Assembly (NCBI RefSeq): GCF_024741815.1
Contig: NZ_CP102951.1
Span: forward strand, 3,115,001 to 3,179,000
DNA: 64,000 nt
DNA from: Pseudomonas sp. LS1212
Lineage (GTDB): Bacteria > Pseudomonadota > Gammaproteobacteria > Pseudomonadales > Pseudomonadaceae
Direction: 5' to 3'
The notes beneath the pieces are model-generated. The model searched no databases. It worked only from the letters and a program-made list of their open reading frames with translations, and was not told the origin of the DNA. This document shows, one piece after another, positions 62,271-64,000 of this stretch; the stretch's first letter is position 1; every line of letters begins with the position of its first letter. The translations under genes and the position numbers were made by a program.

Positions 62271-62402
62271 GTAACGCTCCTGAGTTATCTGGCAGTGTGA
62301 TTTTTGTGAAGTTTCTTATAGTCATTGCCGTAGTGCGCAGGGCATCGCCCGCGCGCTGTCGTCATACTCACACACGCGAAATAACGGCAGGGTGACTTGA
62401 AA

Positions 62403-62418
62403 ATTACTTTTCAGTCAG
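62403..62418. promoter_or_regulatory. degenerate CopR/CzcR-type box 7
   Basis: ATTACTTTTCAGTCAG keeps only part of the ATTACA-N4-TGTAAT pattern. It stands about where box 5 stands relative to the intact OprD gene (GGTGACT precedes both), so it is probably the decayed equivalent. Confidence 0.35.
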
Positions 62419-62442
62419 CAGCCTGTAAGTTTAATCTGTAGT

Positions 62443-62781
62443 TCAGTTTTGATTCCGGCAGGCTGTCCCCATTACGCGATACTCAAGAATCTGCAGATTG
62501 CCGTTGGAGTCCTCATAGGTCATTTGGGCCGGCATAACCTCACAGCTGGAATCGAAACCGGTCGAGGTTATATGCACGACCTTGGCGATGTCCAGCTTCA
62601 TACCGTACCGATAATGGGTTACCTCGGGCGGGGTCTTGCCGCGGGATACAGCGTACTCCTGCATCACCTTTTCGTTGTCCTGAATCATGCGACCATAGAC
62701 ACGGTCGTCGCTGCCTTCGGCCATAACCAGGGACGAGACGGAAATAACCGAAACTGCCAGTGCTGCTTTTAAGATACTCAC
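62443..62781 (-). CDS. PtrA/DUF2790 fusion-type periplasmic protein
   Basis: GTG at 62781, preceded by GGAGG, gives a 112-residue protein with a signal peptide ending SSLVMA. A PtrA-like start follows (EGSDDRVYGRMIQDNEK), then a DUF2790 domain (VTHYRYGMKLDIAKVV, CEVMPAQMTYEDSNGNL, YRVMGTAC). DUF2790 proteins are small Pseudomonas periplasmic proteins, many of them copper-induced. Box 6 is 67 bp upstream. Confidence 0.8.
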   Translation of the reverse strand: MSILKAALAVSVISVSSLVMAEGSDDRVYGRMIQDNEKVMQEYAVSRGKTPPEVTHYRYGMKLDIAKVVHITSTGFDSSCEVMPAQMTYEDSNGNLQILEYRVMGTACRNQN

Positions 62782-62847
62782 GTTCAATTCCTCCACTTAT
62801 GCTGTAGAAATATAACCGCGCGCACCTGTTAACAACATGATGCGAAA

Positions 62848-62863
62848 ATTACATCTTCGTAAT
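62848..62863. promoter_or_regulatory. CopR/CzcR-type box 6
   Basis: ATTACATCTTCGTAAT matches ATTACA-N4-TGTAAT with one base change. It lies 67 bp before the PtrA/DUF2790 gene. Confidence 0.6.
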
Positions 62864-63001
62864 TGTGGTGGGGGGCGCGCCTACTTGGACAGCCGTTCCA
62901 CAGACACTGACCGCCGCACACGTGACGTGTATTTCCTATCCGCTTGATGCTTCACTTAGACCATTGAGAATGCCTCGGGGCGGGCTGCTCCCTACCTTTG
63001 C

Positions 63002-63906
63002 TCATTCCAAGGGGTGGCCTGCCTGTGCGATCGCTTTCCAGGTCTTGCCCTCGTCATGCGTCAGGTAGATGTCGCGCTGGAACGTCGCCATTGCCCACTC
63101 CTGCGGCTTGGCAGGATTCTGCGCGAGGTAGGAGACGGCATCCTGGTCCAATGTTGGCACACTGAGCGAGGTGACTTGGAGTGTCTTCAAATCCAGCTTC
63201 GAGAGCCGTGCCGCGTTGCTGTAGCTGCCAAACCATAAGCTCTTGCCGTCAAGACTGAAGGTAGCGCTCAGCACCTATGCGTTCTGGATGATTGGCTGGA
63301 AATCGTTTCCGGAGTCTGACGATAGGTACAGCCCATTGTTGGTCGCCACCGCGACCATCTGGCTATTGGTCGGGTGCACCGCCAGGGCGGTTGGAGCCTC
63401 ACTCACCCCCTGCCCTGAAGTGCGCTGCCAGTTGGCGCCGTCGTTCAGACTGTAGTAGAGGCCGGCGGTGCTCATCCGCGAGCTCGGTGGGTGTTGCACA
63501 GGTAGAGGGCTGAACCGTCGAAACCGCTGACCAACAGGTGGAAGTCCAACTCGCCTTCCAGGCTGAGCTTCTGCCAGGTGCGCCCGCCATCGCTGCTCTT
63601 GATCAGGCCGAATGGGTTGGTGAGACCGCTGCCACGGGCCGGGTGACCGCTGCTATTGATAGCCTGGCGGGCCACAGAAAAGCCCATGTAGTCATGTTCC
63701 GGTCCAGCGGCCTTGCTCCAGCGACCATCGCTGTAGACGGCCAGTCCCTCGTGGCTGGGGATAGATAGTCGCTGGCCATCCGGGCTGAACGCCAGCCCGT
63801 GCACATGCTTGAGGGTTACCGGCTGATCACTACAGGCGGCCAGGAAGTTGAAGGCGGTCAGTAGCCCGAGCGGAATCACTCGGCGTGGAGTCTGTGTCAG
63901 ATTCAT
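63002..63906 (-). pseudogene. F510_1955-type sialidase-like lipoprotein, frameshift and TAG
   Basis: ATG at 63906 opens MNLTQTPRRVIPLGLLTAFN with a lipobox-like LAAC. BNR/Asp-box repeats follow (LIKSSDGGRTWQKLSLEGE; YYSLNDGANWQRTSGQG; IYLTHDEGKTWKAIAQ). A frameshift lies near 63480, and TAG at 63275-63277 interrupts the later frame after PIIQNA, which then reads VLSATFSLDGKSLWFGSYSN. Members of this family often lie in copper or metal islands. This copy is inactive. Confidence 0.82.
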
Positions 63907-64000
63907 CGTCAGCTCTCCAAGATCATTTGATAATATGGCCTGGTTAACTCTGCCTATGAACTGCAAGATGGGCTGGCCCGAGTTCAGCTTGTGAGGGTCG
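63907..64000. other. upstream region at window edge
   Basis: No gene was seen in the last 94 bases; it probably contains the promoter of the broken gene at 63002-63906. Confidence 0.3.

Overview
The window reads as accessory DNA of a Pseudomonas (putida/fluorescens-type): a class II-like PHA synthase, OprD porins, PtrA-type small proteins, CopA/CopB, a CzcCBA efflux pump, an MnxG manganese oxidase and Tn4651-type recombination genes are all characteristic of the genus. It is rich in insertion sequences and decayed plasmid-type genes (integrase, KorA-like repressors), so it is either a large plasmid or a genomic island. No rRNA, tRNA or CRISPR array was seen.

Layout. 0-6.1 kb is a copper region: a bufferin-type metallophore pair (bufA, bufB; minus strand, running off the left edge), a PtrA-like protein, then copA, a His/Met-rich protein, copB, a cytochrome c and a DUF411 protein on the plus strand. 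6.2-12 kb is mobile DNA (IS66, IS3, an isolated phaC, an IS3 relic). 12.2-14.2 kb and 19.4-20.4 kb hold two decayed copies of one plasmid-type module (integrase, small coiled protein, KorA-like repressor). Between them lies a compact group of four exported or uncharacterised genes (repeat protein, DUF6502, DUF5666, outer-membrane beta-barrel). 18.9-24.4 kb contains two disrupted PCu(A)C copper-chaperone genes around a disrupted FAD oxidoreductase. 24.4-35.3 kb is a manganese-oxidation island: mnxG behind a near-perfect sigma-54 promoter, a beta-propeller protein, two SCO copper chaperones, a receiver protein and a truncated gspE. 36-39.4 kb is a Tn4651-type tnpS/tnpT resolution module with small passengers.

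39.6-41.2 kb and 59.5-61.7 kb hold related group II introns, one set truncated and tandemly duplicated. Between them are czcCBA with a PII-like gene, divergent czcRS, two OprD porins, a PtrA-like protein, an intact IS21 insertion with an 8-bp target duplication, mqsRA and a VOC protein. The right edge has a truncated OprD, a PtrA/DUF2790 protein and a broken sialidase-like gene.

How it works together. A 15-16 bp palindromic box of the form ATTACA-N4-TGTAAT recurs at six positions plus one degenerate site. These lie upstream of copA, the three ptrA-like genes, an OprD gene, and between czcC and czcR, which suggests one CopR/CzcR-type metal-responsive regulon. CopA/CopB, bufferin, SCO proteins and PCu(A)C handle copper, CzcCBA exports divalent metals, and MnxG, a copper enzyme needing SCO-type metallation, oxidises Mn(II).
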